From MPNP01 sp963668325 (GTDB taxonomy: Bacteria; Pseudomonadota; Alphaproteobacteria; Rhodobacterales; Rhodobacteraceae): 64,000 nucleotides of DNA. The notes below the pieces were generated by a model. It saw only the letters and a program-made list of their open reading frames with translations. It did no database searches and was not told the DNA's origin. Of the stretch, positions 1 to 9,072 are shown piece by piece. Every line of letters begins with the position of its first letter. Position 1 is the first letter of the stretch. The position numbers and the translations under genes were made by a program. The stretch covers positions 434,001 through 498,000 of the forward strand of contig OY764222.1 in NCBI GenBank assembly GCA_963668325.1, written 5' to 3'.

Positions 1-2
1 TC

Positions 3-1400
3 GAGGGGAATCCCCCACCAAAATTACCGAGCGAAAATCTCCCCTGGAATATCATTTCGGTTGCCAGAAAGGTAATAGATAAAACTGCCGAGAGAGTCAG
101 CTATTCCAGGAGAACCCCGGTACCCAATGATATCTATGACCAATTGGCCATTCGGTCAATTTACCTGAATCAGAACTCTGTTCATAAGGAACGGAATCAC
201 ATCCTGGCTTTTCTGGCAAGATCTCTCAACGTTCAAAAGGACTTCTATGCTGCTGGCTTCAATATAAGTTTGGGATATACCATTACCGAAGAGGTTGATC
301 TTCCTTATTGGTATGTATTTGCCAGCTGGAAAGATATCAAAGCCCTTCATGAAATGGTCGCCAACTCCACACGTGCAGAGTTACGAAGGAAGGGTAGGGA
401 AATCATAGCTGAAGTTGCAGCACCGTTGGTTCCTTATTATCCTCTGCTCTGCTCAGGAGATGTTCATTTCATGGCTACCGGGGTCAGCGATAAAATATTC
501 AGTTTGAACAAAAGACGACCCCCAAAAGAAAACTGGCAGACTATCAATAGGGCTGAATTGGAGAAACTTCTGGGTGGGTTGGGAAATGGTACTGAGATTG
601 AGGGTTATTGCTCCTTGTTTTCCAGTAAGAGAAACATTCATGGATTAACCAGGTTGTTGGCTCGAACAATCTGGTTAACAGGAATGAGAGGTATTGAGGT
701 ATTCTCCTGCAAGGTAATGGACCACAATACAAATGAGGAAGTGCTTTCCTTCCTGGGTTCAAATTATTTCACCAGATCGAATTTTGCTTCAGAGCAGAAA
801 ATCCTGGCATCCAGTGTTAAAAACTTCAATGAAACAATGGATGAGATAGTTGATAGTGTTCATGGAGGACGTGATCTTAGATTGCATATTTGGACCGCCA
901 AGATCAGGAATTCCTCACCGAAGATAAACAATTCGGTTCGTGTCCAAAAGCTTGAGGGGATAAATAGAGACGATCTGAAGAGTATCTTGATCGCTTCCTG
1001 CCTACGGAAGCTTTTATTGGCCAGTGCAAAAACAGCCAAAATCAGAAAATCCTGTACGATGCTTCTGGGAAAAACCTCCTTACGGGTATTGCCTTACCGA
1101 AATGAAGCAATAACCCTTCACACCTTACGACATGCTTTCATAGATGCAGCCAGGAAATCCTTACCTCCAGAAGAAGTTGGAACCCTAAGTGGACACACTT
1201 CGGTCAAAACTATGCGAGGGTACGGAGGCAAGTATGCCAGATACAGCAAGTCAAGAAAACATAACCGCTGGTTTCCGAAACCAGAAAAAATGGCACTGGC
1301 AAGGACCAGACACGTATGGGAGTCAAGAAAGTCCTTACGTCAAAAAGAGGAATTACAAAATACAGACATCTGGGTTATCCCAACTCCGGAGTTTGAATAG
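3..1400 (+). CDS. Tyrosine recombinase (phage-integrase family), 5' end outside the window
   Basis: Site-specific recombinase of the tyrosine (phage integrase) family, which cuts and rejoins DNA through a phosphotyrosine. The catalytic set is visible in order: Arg in TGMRGIE (codon 687-689), His and Arg in HTLRH (codons 1119 and 1128), His in SGHTS (1194) and the candidate nucleophile Tyr in MRGYGG (1221). The frame stays open from base 3 to the first possible internal start (TTG at 144), so the true start lies upstream and the gene is partial here. At over 460 residues it is longer than XerC/D (about 300 aa), with a long N-terminal arm of unknown role. It probably marks the edge of an integrated element. 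The family call is firm; the substrate is unknown. Confidence 0.8.
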   Translation, partial: EGNPPPKLPSENLPWNIISVARKVIDKTAERVSYSRRTPVPNDIYDQLAIRSIYLNQNSVHKERNHILAFLARSLNVQKDFYAAGFNISLGYTITEEVDLPYWYVFASWKDIKALHEMVANSTRAELRRKGREIIAEVAAPLVPYYPLLCSGDVHFMATGVSDKIFSLNKRRPPKENWQTINRAELEKLLGGLGNGTEIEGYCSLFSSKRNIHGLTRLLARTIWLTGMRGIEVFSCKVMDHNTNEEVLSFLGSNYFTRSNFASEQKILASSVKNFNETMDEIVDSVHGGRDLRLHIWTAKIRNSSPKINNSVRVQKLEGINRDDLKSILIASCLRKLLLASAKTAKIRKSCTMLLGKTSLRVLPYRNEAITLHTLRHAFIDAARKSLPPEEVGTLSGHTSVKTMRGYGGKYARYSKSRKHNRWFPKPEKMALARTRHVWESRKSLRQKEELQNTDIWVIPTPEFE

Positions 1401-1411
1401 TTAACGGGCCA

Positions 1412-2494
1412 ATGATGATGGCTTTCAACAGAATTCGGCAATTGTTTATGGTTTATGTATTGGTTACCATCCAAGCGTCAGCTAACCATGCAGGCGTGGA
1501 TGATACATCCACGGGCTTAAGTCAATTCCAAAGTTTACTACCCTTGTCTGGATTTAGTCGAACTGGCTGGGGGTTCAAAGTTGGTGAGGCGGATTTCTAC
1601 TTAGGGAGGCTAAAGGTAATTGGTGGGGATCATGTCGTCATTCAAAAACTCTTTGCAGAAATGGGGACAGATAATTCCTCCTCCCAGGTAGGGTTAAGAG
1701 TTTTTATTGATCAATTCCAGGTGGCAAGGGATAAGGAGAACAGACAGGTAATTTCTGCCCATGACATTTACCTTGGTTGCCAAGAAAATTCCCCTTGTAG
1801 CAAGACCTTTCAGACAGATGAGAAGGAGATACTGGCTGGATTTGACTCCATTAAGTTCTTTGGGGTACCGGTTAATACGACAAAGCAAGTTAAGGGAGGT
1901 TCATTCCCACTTATTTGGCTGGAACCAGAAAACACAATTGTTGGGACAATTAACGGAGTTAATTTTGGTGATTTTCTCCAACACCCCATTAGGGAGAGTT
2001 ATTTTGAGGCAGAGCATTTGGCCTTAATGGATGAATACTTGATTTCCCTGGATTTTCAATCAACTGGAGTTGGTGCCGACAGAGCATTCTCTGGCGTCGT
2101 AAAGGCAGATGGGGTGGCCTTGGTAAAGTTCCAAATGGTGAAGCAAATGAATCTGGATGAGGGCTCTATTGGTAGTTGGTCTGTAAAGCTATCTGATGTC
2201 AACTCACAAGAAGTACCCAACAAAGAATTCCAGGGAAAAACAAAAGCAGTTCGTTTAGGAGGGATTGCTTTGCTTCAGCTATTCTCCCAGTTGATACCCA
2301 TGACGGTAGGTTTTAATGAGAAAAGCCAATTAAGCCTTTTTGTTGATGCCGGCATTTCACTGGAGGTAAACTTCTCCCGCGTGAATCCGGATGAGATCAA
2401 CTACTCAAATCGAGATTTAGAAGCTGGACCCTACACTGTAATCCAGAGAACCAAATTCAAAGTTTGGCATTTTCCGAAATCCCAGGCGTTTTGA
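1412..2494 (+). CDS. Secreted protein of unknown function
   Basis: A 360-residue protein starting 12 nt after the recombinase stop, so the two may be cotranscribed. The first ~25 residues form a basic/hydrophobic signal peptide (FNRIRQLFMVYVLVTIQASA) with a plausible cleavage site after ASA. The mature part alternates polar and hydrophobic residues, has only two Cys (in CQENSPC, residues ~123-129) and shows no repeat or catalytic motif I recognise. The composition suggests a beta-rich periplasmic or outer-surface protein. No family is assigned. The ATG at 1412 is followed by two more Met codons, so the exact start is uncertain by a few residues. Confidence 0.55.
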   Translation: MMMAFNRIRQLFMVYVLVTIQASANHAGVDDTSTGLSQFQSLLPLSGFSRTGWGFKVGEADFYLGRLKVIGGDHVVIQKLFAEMGTDNSSSQVGLRVFIDQFQVARDKENRQVISAHDIYLGCQENSPCSKTFQTDEKEILAGFDSIKFFGVPVNTTKQVKGGSFPLIWLEPENTIVGTINGVNFGDFLQHPIRESYFEAEHLALMDEYLISLDFQSTGVGADRAFSGVVKADGVALVKFQMVKQMNLDEGSIGSWSVKLSDVNSQEVPNKEFQGKTKAVRLGGIALLQLFSQLIPMTVGFNEKSQLSLFVDAGISLEVNFSRVNPDEINYSNRDLEAGPYTVIQRTKFKVWHFPKSQAF

Positions 2495-2725
2495 AACAAA
2501 CAATCACAGTACATCAGAAAGGAAATACAAAATGGATTGATAACATCAATCAAGGGCTATTATGTCCAAATCTTTAATCCCATAGGAACTCTTTGTTCAG
2601 TTGACCTGTATGAACACCTTCTGTGGAACAACAGTCAACAAATTTAGGTTCAAGTTTATCAACGGCAATGAATGACTCGTGGCTTTGAACTGCAACAAAT
2701 CAATATTCCGATGGGAAAATAGAAA

Positions 2726-3781
2726 ATGAAAAAGAAAGTTATCAAGGCAATAATAGCCAATAAAAACAGATCAGAAATTGATATCCTTAAGAAAATTCTG
2801 TTCACAGTCTACTTAATGGACCTGCCATTAAAAGACTACATTAATTTCGAGACCAAAATAGTAAAGGGTAAGAAAATTCTTTGGGTCGAGATCAAATCCT
2901 CCATCTATACGTTTCTAGCAGCAGAATCCACATTTTGTAAAATCAACGGTTTTACGAGTAAATCTGGGGCGGACATTGATAGAATAGTAATAACAACCCC
3001 TGATGAAACTGGTGAGAAGAGGAAAAGCCCCGTTTGTTTCAGTTGGGCTGTAAACAAGTGTGACCGGCGACGTAAAAATATTCACGAAAGACATTACACT
3101 TCGTTCTGCAAATATTTGTGGTGGAATATCTTCATTCCAAGATTTCGTGGGAAACTGTCAAAAAAACAGAAATCTACCCTGAATAGGGTTCACTATGATC
3201 AGTCCTTACAGGACAAGTTTATAGTTGGTGCTTTGGACAAGCTGAAACAAGAGAATTACTTTGTTGAAGATACCGATAGTGTAGATTCTGTTCATTCTAA
3301 AATTACGGAGGAATGGGAGAGGAGATATAAGGAAAAATGGTTGAGAAACAACATTTTGTACCGTTGGAAAGCCTTGGAAATTGGGACTGAATTGGGATTG
3401 TTAAAGTCTGATAGGAAAAGAAACTTTCATATAAACCCTAGTTTAGGCAGGATTTCTGTGGTGATGTTTATAGAAATCATGGAGGAAGTGGAACGAATGG
3501 TAGAGGGATCAATTGTTTCAAAAACCAGAAAGAAAGACATTGTAATGAGGAGACATTTTCTGATGTATATCATAAGAAAAACAACTTCCTATTCTTTGGC
3601 AGAGATTGGCATACAATTAGGAAACAGACATCATACGACCATAATGAATGGTATCAAAAGGGTTGAAGAAAGAATGGCGACTTCGCCAGTTCAAAAAGCT
3701 GTCCTTGAACAATTCTGCATCCTGTTTGACAACATCGGAATCTACCGTGCATACATGGACCCAAATAATAAGAGTAAGTGA
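2726..3781 (+). CDS. DnaA domain IV-like DNA-binding protein
   Basis: A 351-residue protein whose C-terminal part (about residues 274-317) matches the helix-turn-helix signature of DnaA domain IV: MRRHFLMYII, then YSLAEIGIQLGNRHHTTIMN, where DnaA has a conserved S-x-x-E-I-G ... GRDHTTV pattern. In DnaA this module binds DnaA boxes at oriC. The usual AAA+ domain III is absent: no Walker A or B is seen, and the N-terminal ~270 residues are basic and unfamiliar. It is therefore not the chromosomal initiator. It could be an initiator or regulator of a mobile element, or a transcription factor using a DnaA-type DNA-binding domain. ATG start at 2726; no strong Shine-Dalgarno is visible. Confidence 0.65.
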   Translation: MKKKVIKAIIANKNRSEIDILKKILFTVYLMDLPLKDYINFETKIVKGKKILWVEIKSSIYTFLAAESTFCKINGFTSKSGADIDRIVITTPDETGEKRKSPVCFSWAVNKCDRRRKNIHERHYTSFCKYLWWNIFIPRFRGKLSKKQKSTLNRVHYDQSLQDKFIVGALDKLKQENYFVEDTDSVDSVHSKITEEWERRYKEKWLRNNILYRWKALEIGTELGLLKSDRKRNFHINPSLGRISVVMFIEIMEEVERMVEGSIVSKTRKKDIVMRRHFLMYIIRKTTSYSLAEIGIQLGNRHHTTIMNGIKRVEERMATSPVQKAVLEQFCILFDNIGIYRAYMDPNNKSK

Positions 3782-4030
3782 TTTAGCGTTAGACAAAGCC
3801 ATTACATGGGCAAAGAACTTGGCATGCTGGGGGTTTATTTTCTATTTATGAGTGTGACAACACTGGATTGAAAATTATGGAGACATCACATGGTGGTACC
3901 TCTCCATTTCCCAGCCTTTTTCTTATTTATGCTGGGAGATTGCCAAGCCCATGGTATCTATATACTTTAATTGCCAAGTTTAAATTCCCCTTTTTACTCT
4001 AATACCTTGTGTTGCAATTTAAGTAAAATC

Positions 4031-4059
4031 TTGCATATACGCATTATGCTTAATATAAT
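4031..4059 (+). promoter_or_regulatory. Sigma-70 type promoter
   Basis: TTGCAT (4031-4036) and a perfect TATAAT (4054-4059) separated by 17 nt. They are followed by an AGAGGGA Shine-Dalgarno at about 4063 and the ATG at 4079. This drives the two-gene unit 4079-4696. Confidence 0.6.
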
Positions 4060-4078
4060 ATTAGAGGGAAGTTGAATA

Positions 4079-4336
4079 ATGTATTTTGCGATCATCCCCA
4101 TAGAAGAACCACCCCAGGATTTTTTACAGAGGATTAGGACTATAGATTCTAATGCTCATATTACACAATCCAAATATCTTTATTTTGTCAAATCTAATAG
4201 CGGTTCTAGATATGTTGCAGAAAGTATTGGTTTTACAGACAAAGGCAAGGACTCATCCATTCAAGGAATAGTAATACCGTGCGGTAAAGACTTTTCATGC
4301 CACTCAAGATTTGTGGGATTATTTGAAGGATGTTAA
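4079..4336 (+). CDS. Small hypothetical protein
   Basis: An 85-residue protein with a good promoter (4031-4059) and an AGAGGGA ribosome-binding site. It starts MYFAIIPIEEPP and ends with a Cys-containing tail (CGKDFSCHSRF...EGC). No signal peptide, membrane segment or family is recognised. Its stop codon TAA (4334-4336) abuts the ATG of the next gene with no gap, so the two are translationally coupled and probably work together. A two-gene unit of a small soluble protein and a small membrane protein is compatible with a toxin-antitoxin or phage-defence pair, but nothing in the sequence proves that. Confidence 0.45.
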   Translation: MYFAIIPIEEPPQDFLQRIRTIDSNAHITQSKYLYFVKSNSGSRYVAESIGFTDKGKDSSIQGIVIPCGKDFSCHSRFVGLFEGC

Positions 4337-4696
4337 ATGACTGAGGGAAATAAACCTAAAACCTCAGCATCACCCGAACCATCAACCAATCCAATTATTC
4401 AACCACAAATTGAAAAAAATTCGGTTTCAGGATGGATTAAGAAAAATGATGCAATTTCAGCCCTTATAGTGACAATTTTAATAGCAGCTGTAGGAGCAAC
4501 CTGGTTGATTAGGTCAGAATTAAGCAATGTAAGAATAGAAATAATAGATAATATTTCTACTATTGCTGTAGATATAGCAGTTTTAAAAACTGAAGTGACT
4601 CATATAAAAGAAGATATTGTGGAAATAAAAGACGCTATTAAACCTGACCAGGTAAATGAAAACAATAAAGCAATATATTTGCTTCACAATTATTGA
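4337..4696 (+). CDS. Small single-pass membrane protein with coiled-coil tail
   Basis: A 119-residue protein: a Pro/Ser/Lys-rich N-terminus (residues 1-30), one hydrophobic span (about residues 44-62, ISALIVTILIAAVGATWLI), then a heptad-like region (residues 63-105, IEIIDNISTIAVDIAVLKTEV and onward) predicted to be coiled-coil. It starts directly at the stop codon of the 85-aa gene. The design resembles the minus-strand gene at 62121-62534 (N-terminal polar stretch, one membrane span, long coiled coil), although the sequences are not clearly related. Function unknown. Confidence 0.5.
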   Translation: MTEGNKPKTSASPEPSTNPIIQPQIEKNSVSGWIKKNDAISALIVTILIAAVGATWLIRSELSNVRIEIIDNISTIAVDIAVLKTEVTHIKEDIVEIKDAIKPDQVNENNKAIYLLHNY

Positions 4697-4725
4697 TCTT
4701 ATTTAATCAAGTAAAAAATTCTAAA

Positions 4726-4750
4726 AAGAAAGGGCGGATAAACCGCCTCT
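4726..4750 (-). terminator. Rho-independent terminator of the decayed porin
   Basis: On the minus strand GGCGG-TTTAT-CCGCC is followed by CTTTCTTTTT. It lies just after the porin remnant's stop and resembles the GGCGAGAT/ATCCCGCC-type terminators that follow the intact porins. Confidence 0.6.
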
Positions 4751-4771
4751 CCCAATCGTTTGTAGTTAGGT

Positions 4772-5215
4772 TTAGAAACTAAAGGCAAACTTGGCTGTAA
4801 GAGTGGGTATCCGTAAAACTCACAGATGACAAAGATGTATCATTGTCGCTAGTGTTAACGGCAGTACCTTATGTCTGCACGACAGAGTCTAATGTCTTCA
4901 TTTGAAGACAGAGTCTAGGTTTTTTCAGTATCTTTCTTCTCAACACCAGCTTTGAATGTAGTTCCAGCACCGAGATCATACGTGAAATTAATTGCAATCA
5001 GCTTAACTTTTTCTTCAACAGCTCCGGTTATATTTGAATCCTGCCTTGTAGCCCACGTTCCTCTTGCGTTAGTGGTACCATCAAGTGCTAGATTGTTTAA
5101 CCAAGCCTTAGCAGCAGAATGCTCAGAATCATATGTAGAATAGGCTACCGAGAAGGTCTCACCGTCACCAGCAGGTATAGAAGCACTGACACCTAAGCCT
5201 TTGTTCTCAACTTCC
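4772..5215 (-). pseudogene. Porin, decayed C-terminal fragment
   Basis: Reading the minus strand gives GLGVSASIPAGDGETFSVAY, then TYDSEHSAAKAW, then LIAINFTYDLGAGTTFKAGV, and ends LTAKFAFSF followed by TAA. This matches block by block the C-terminal third of the intact porins in this window (KVSVPAGEGTSFSIAYSTF..., IELGVSYDLGGGATLNAGID, LSASVAFSF). A stop codon interrupts the frame near 4917 (EKKDTEKT then TAG), and the N-terminal two thirds are missing. It is a fourth, dead member of the porin family, followed by its own terminator. It shows the family was once spread more widely in this region. Confidence 0.75.
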
Positions 5216-5655
5216 CCATGTCATCAATCCTTATTCATGCACAGTTCAAAGAACTTGTTTTCCTTTCTATCCGCCCATTACACTTAAATGATTGCTGTAT
5301 TCCACAAAACTATTATTGGAATAGCAATTTGGTGTATTTCAATAAACCTGGTCATGAATTTGTCCTTTGTTGATACGAATTGATAAGAACTCATTTCAAA
5401 TTAAGCAAACAGCCATCGCATCAAAATAGAAAAATGAGGCACGTGCTTACTTTGTGACCTACCCTTTTATTGAAACTAACCACTGAAATTTATAACTTAC
5501 ACCTGAAGGTAAGTTGAATTCGGAGAGAAATATTACCATTAGAATTTCAAAGGATTTTGTACTTTTAGGAGGTTTAAGGTCAATTCCCTTGGCCAGGATC
5601 TCAAATAATTTAGTTTTCAAACTTTAAAACTGGAGCAGGGGCATCTGTCCTGAAA
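5216..5655. other. Non-coding stretch upstream of the ABC exporter gene
   Basis: AT-rich DNA between the porin remnant and the ABC transporter. It must hold the exporter's promoter, but no convincing -35/-10 pair could be chosen. No RNA gene or repeat was recognised. Confidence 0.3.
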
Positions 5656-7431
5656 ATGCAAAATACCTTACCCAAACTAACTTTGGAAAAAGAAAAACAA
5701 CCATCTGGGAAACTCTTTAGATGGTTATGGGCTTATTACCTTAGACCCCACACTTTACTAGTTTTTGTGGCCCTTATTTTCATGTCCTTGCAGGGGGCTA
5801 CCCTTGGAGCTCTCAGTTACATGATTGAACCCATGTTTGACGAGGTATTTGCCAATAAAAGGAACGAAGCCCTGATATGGATCGGCTTGGCAATTTTTGG
5901 CCTGTTCTGTTTCAGGGGTTTTACAGGGTTCATTAGTAAGGTGATAATGATCACTGTAAGTGAAAAGATCAAGTTTAATCTCCAAAGAGATTTAATGGAT
6001 CATATTCTCACTCTGGATACCATGTTTTTTGAGGTCAATTCCCCGGGCAATATCATGGAAAGGGTTTTGGGTGATTCAGAAAGTGTCAAGGCTATTTGGG
6101 TTAATTATATTTCCTTAGGTACCAGAGAATTAATAAAAATATTTTCTCTACTTTTTGTTGCTATTTCAGTAGATCCATTTTGGACCTTGGTAACTTGCTT
6201 GGGTATCCCTCTCCTTGTTTTTCCGATTATCTGGTTACAAAAATTAATCCGTGAATCTACCAAGATCAGTAGGAGGGCTTCCTCAGAAACAACAGTAAGG
6301 TTGGATGAAATTTTCCATGGCATCCATGCCATAAAACTTTTTCTGTTAGAGGATAATCAAATTTCCAGATTTATTCATAAGGCCACGGAAAGCAGGCGGG
6401 CTTCCGTCAAAGCTGAGTCTGGAGGAGCAGCGGTTCCAGTATTGGTGGATATTATCGCCGGGATTGGTTTTTTTGGTTTACTTTTACTAGGAGGATCGGA
6501 AGTCATTAGCGGTGAAAAAACAACTGGCCAGTTTATGAGTTTTTTTACGGCCATTGTTCTTATGTTTGAGCCATTCAGGCGCATTTCTGGGTTAGTTGGT
6601 GCCTGGGCAATGACCAAGGTTTCCTTGGAGAGGGTTTATGTTCTACTCGAAGCGAAACCGAATATCACTCAAATTACCGAACCAAAAAAAATGAACTTAC
6701 AGGCAGAGGATTTGGGGATCGTCTTTGACAATGTGGGTTTCAGCTATCCGGAGCTGGAAGTTTTCGCCAACCTTTCCTTTGAAATTGAAGCTGGAAAAAT
6801 GACAGCTATCGTCGGTGCTTCAGGGGCAGGAAAAACCACAGTTTTTAACCTATTGGCAAGGATTTTTGATCCCAGTGAAGGTAAAATAACTATCGGTGGA
6901 GTCGATATTAAATCCTTAAGTCTTGAAGATTTAAGAGGGTTGTTTTCAGTTGTAACTCAGGACAAGGGGATATTTGACGAAACCATAAGGGAAAACATTT
7001 TACTGGGCAAACCCAATGCAACTGATGAAGAAATTGAGCAGGCAGCTCAAGCGGCCCAAGTCCTTTCTTTTACCAAGGAATTTCCACATGGTTTGGATAC
7101 TCCCTGTGGTCCAAGAGGATCAAATTTGTCGGGTGGCCAAAGGCAACGCATTGCTATTGCCCGTGCCTTGCTCCGAAATACCCCTGTATTACTCTTTGAC
7201 GAGCCTACTTCGGCTTTGGATTCTCATTCTGAGGATTTAATTCAAAAAGCGGTGGAATCTCTCCGCAATAACCGGACAATATTGGTCATAGCCCATCGAC
7301 TTTCGACAGTTAGAAATGCTGACAAGATAATTGTACTTGATAAGGGTGGGGTTGATGAGGAAGGTACACATACCGAGTTGGTCAAAAGGGGAGGTCTATA
7401 TTCTGACCTCTATAGTAGCCAAGCATTATGA
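5656..7431 (+). CDS. MsbA-like ABC exporter (fused permease and ATPase)
   Basis: A 591-residue half-transporter that works as a homodimer in the inner membrane. Residues ~30-330 form the six-helix transmembrane domain (LLVFVALIFMSLQG, ALIWIGLAIFGLFCFRG and further spans); residues ~355-590 form the ATPase. The ATPase motifs are complete: Walker A GASGAGKTT (residue ~387), Q-loop VVTQDKG, ABC signature LSGGQRQR (~490), Walker B LLFDEPTSALD (~513) and H-loop IAHRLST. The length and order fit MsbA, which flips lipid A-core across the inner membrane, but family members also export peptides and lipids. It stands alone, with no linked LpxK or periplasmic adaptor. This is the most ordinary, intact gene in the first 19 kb. 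Confidence 0.85.
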   Translation: MQNTLPKLTLEKEKQPSGKLFRWLWAYYLRPHTLLVFVALIFMSLQGATLGALSYMIEPMFDEVFANKRNEALIWIGLAIFGLFCFRGFTGFISKVIMITVSEKIKFNLQRDLMDHILTLDTMFFEVNSPGNIMERVLGDSESVKAIWVNYISLGTRELIKIFSLLFVAISVDPFWTLVTCLGIPLLVFPIIWLQKLIRESTKISRRASSETTVRLDEIFHGIHAIKLFLLEDNQISRFIHKATESRRASVKAESGGAAVPVLVDIIAGIGFFGLLLLGGSEVISGEKTTGQFMSFFTAIVLMFEPFRRISGLVGAWAMTKVSLERVYVLLEAKPNITQITEPKKMNLQAEDLGIVFDNVGFSYPELEVFANLSFEIEAGKMTAIVGASGAGKTTVFNLLARIFDPSEGKITIGGVDIKSLSLEDLRGLFSVVTQDKGIFDETIRENILLGKPNATDEEIEQAAQAAQVLSFTKEFPHGLDTPCGPRGSNLSGGQRQRIAIARALLRNTPVLLFDEPTSALDSHSEDLIQKAVESLRNNRTILVIAHRLSTVRNADKIIVLDKGGVDEEGTHTELVKRGGLYSDLYSSQAL

Positions 7432-7475
7432 AAGCCATGTTAGATTGGAAAAGCAAGTAATATTGTTTGAGACGA
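7431..7475 (+). repeat. Short dispersed repeat, copy 1
   Basis: About 45 bp (core GTTAGATTGGAAAAGCAAGT) starting at the ABC gene's stop codon. It recurs with few changes at 18410-18455. Both copies are non-coding; their origin is unknown. Confidence 0.55.
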
Positions 7476-7759
7476 GTTAACATTTATCGGTATAGCTGGA
7501 TTTTGAGGGCACCATATTCCAATATTTACCCATAGCTTAAGCCATTGTCAGCTAATGGTCTTCAGGTTATCATCCAGAAAGTCCCAAATCAGTTTACGGT
7601 AAAACCTCTGACTTACGAACATTCCTTGCAGGTGGCAAAATAAACCCAAGCCCTGATATATCTAGTTTTTTATGGTATCAGACGTTATAGAGCGTCAATC
7701 CAGGTAAAAATCAGATGACGCTCCACTTCTCTGGAAAAGAACTCTTTTGTGAGTGTTCG

Positions 7760-8011
7760 AACCAGGGTAGGTTCAAACCTCTGCCGTGGGGAAAGATTGG
7801 GTGTCTGAATTATCTGCTGGGAAAAGAAATATCAGGGAAAACGATTTTGTAAATAAAACCAGAGCTTCTTGAAAAAATTTATCTTACTTCGGTCGAAATA
7901 ATGTGATTATGCCGACAAATGTTCCCAACTTATTTATTCATGGTGAATGTAGGTTAGATTTGCCGGCATAAATGTGAGAAATCCAAGTGGAAATTATTCA
8001 AAAAAACAACA
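7760..8011 (+). mobile_element. Lone right end of the 4.3-kb transposon (relic)
   Basis: This stretch aligns with the right-terminal ~250 bp of the intact transposons (28480-28729 and 47102-47351). Shared landmarks are CTGGGAAAAGAAAT, AGAGCTTCTTGAAAA, TTACTTCGGTCGAAATAAT and the terminal AAAAAACAACA, which ends at 8011. It has diverged and carries a 65-bp insertion at 7907-7971. No transposon genes or left end are attached. It is either a remnant of an old copy or a solo-end derivative. Confidence 0.7.
7907..7971. mobile_element. 65-bp MITE-like insertion
   Basis: Terminal inverted repeats TTATGCCGACAAAT / ATTTGCCGGCATAA are flanked by a direct duplication ATGTGA (7901-7906 and 7972-7977). 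Removing the 65 bp plus one ATGTGA restores the transposon-end sequence seen in the intact copies (GAAATAAT-TGAGAAATTCAAG), which proves it is an insertion. A fused version of the same inverted repeat, also followed by ATGTGA, occurs at 50888-50907. Confidence 0.7.
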
Positions 8012-8511
8012 CCCGGAGTAACTGGGTCTTACCGACACCCCGAACCCTGAGGGCCCGGAAACGGCGTTTCTCCCTCGCATTGGCAAAATACAACCCGTTC
8101 TGGAGGTTGTCCACCTCTTTCGATCGGACATAAAACCGCTAGGGTCTTGCCCCTCTTGTTTTCGGTCATGCGCTTATTCATTGTTCATTTTATTTTCCCT
8201 GGTAGTAGTTAACATATAACGGCCAGCATCGGGTTGGGCAAGATTTTGCATGTGGATGCTCATTGACAACTCTTATACCGAGTAACCCTTGGGAGAAAGT
8301 GGTCCCTTTTTAAACCGTAACTATTGGGGTAAATTAAAAACCGCTATTGACATACTCCCTGCGCCGGTGAAGAAGTGGTTTTACCGGCTCATTGCACATA
8401 ACCGTACCGGCTGTTTGGCTCTGTTTCCCTCTGTGCCACGGCAAGTGAATCACTGCGGGGTCGGCTGCTGATTGATAAAGAAATTACAGAAGTAAATTTG
8501 AAAGGAAAGAT
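8012..8511. other. Decayed region with a dispersed repeat (8298-8350)
   Basis: There is no intact gene. On the minus strand, about 8035-8145 reads as a protein-like stretch (VRSKEVDNLQNGLYFANARE, then KRRFRALRVRGVGKT) without start or stop context, probably a transposase or phage gene remnant. Bases 8298-8350 (GTGGTCCCTTTTTA...CGCTATTGACA) are repeated with changes at 59145-59193. In both places a small accessory gene follows within a few hundred bases. Confidence 0.4.
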
Positions 8512-8964
8512 ATGACCATACAGGATCTGAATGAAGAAGAACTGTCCAACCAGGATCTGTGGCAGATGAAGGAAAAAGTTGACCAACACCTGCTGGGACG
8601 GGTAGTGCTACCCCCTTTCCAGGAATTCATTGAGGGGAGGGTGGCCGTTTATCAGGAATGTCTGGCCGACAACAAGGAATTTCCAACTGATCCGGTCCGA
8701 GATGAGGGAACCAATCTCACTGATGACGACGAGGCTATTCTGTATTTTTTGACCAGTTCCTTCACCGGTCCCAAGCAACGTTTCCTGCTACTCTGGAAAC
8801 TAGAAGAAGATCATAGCCGGAATCTTATCTTCCTGGCCCTGGTGGATGCTATTGGCCACCATCTCTGGATTGCGCAGGAAACTTATATCTGGATTATTTC
8901 GGCATTATCGATTCGATTTATCTTGGTAGGTTTTACAGAGTTTCAGACAATCCTCCGTGTCTAA
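8512..8964 (+). CDS. Hypothetical protein, probably truncated at its C-terminus
   Basis: A 150-residue protein with a clear GAAAGGAAAG ribosome-binding site before the ATG. The body is acidic and helical (TIQDLNEEELSNQDLWQMKE), with no recognised domain. Its last ~10 codons run antisense over the 3' end of a decayed methyltransferase gene (8933-9072). The natural C-terminus has therefore probably been lost at a junction near 8900-8930. Function unknown. Confidence 0.45.
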   Translation: MTIQDLNEEELSNQDLWQMKEKVDQHLLGRVVLPPFQEFIEGRVAVYQECLADNKEFPTDPVRDEGTNLTDDDEAILYFLTSSFTGPKQRFLLLWKLEEDHSRNLIFLALVDAIGHHLWIAQETYIWIISALSIRFILVGFTEFQTILRV

Positions 8965-9072
8965 GCCGATGTGCCCTGACGATGGTCCAACAATTTCGTA
9001 ACATTTTCAAAGTAGTCCTGTCAATATTCAACAATTTTCCTAGCCATCTGTCACCAAAATCAAGAATTGGTT

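Noticed and set aside
7750..7790. tRNA-like T-arm (AGGTTCAAACCT)
   Set aside because: No acceptor stem, anticodon arm or D-arm fits; the sequence belongs to a transposon right-end relic.
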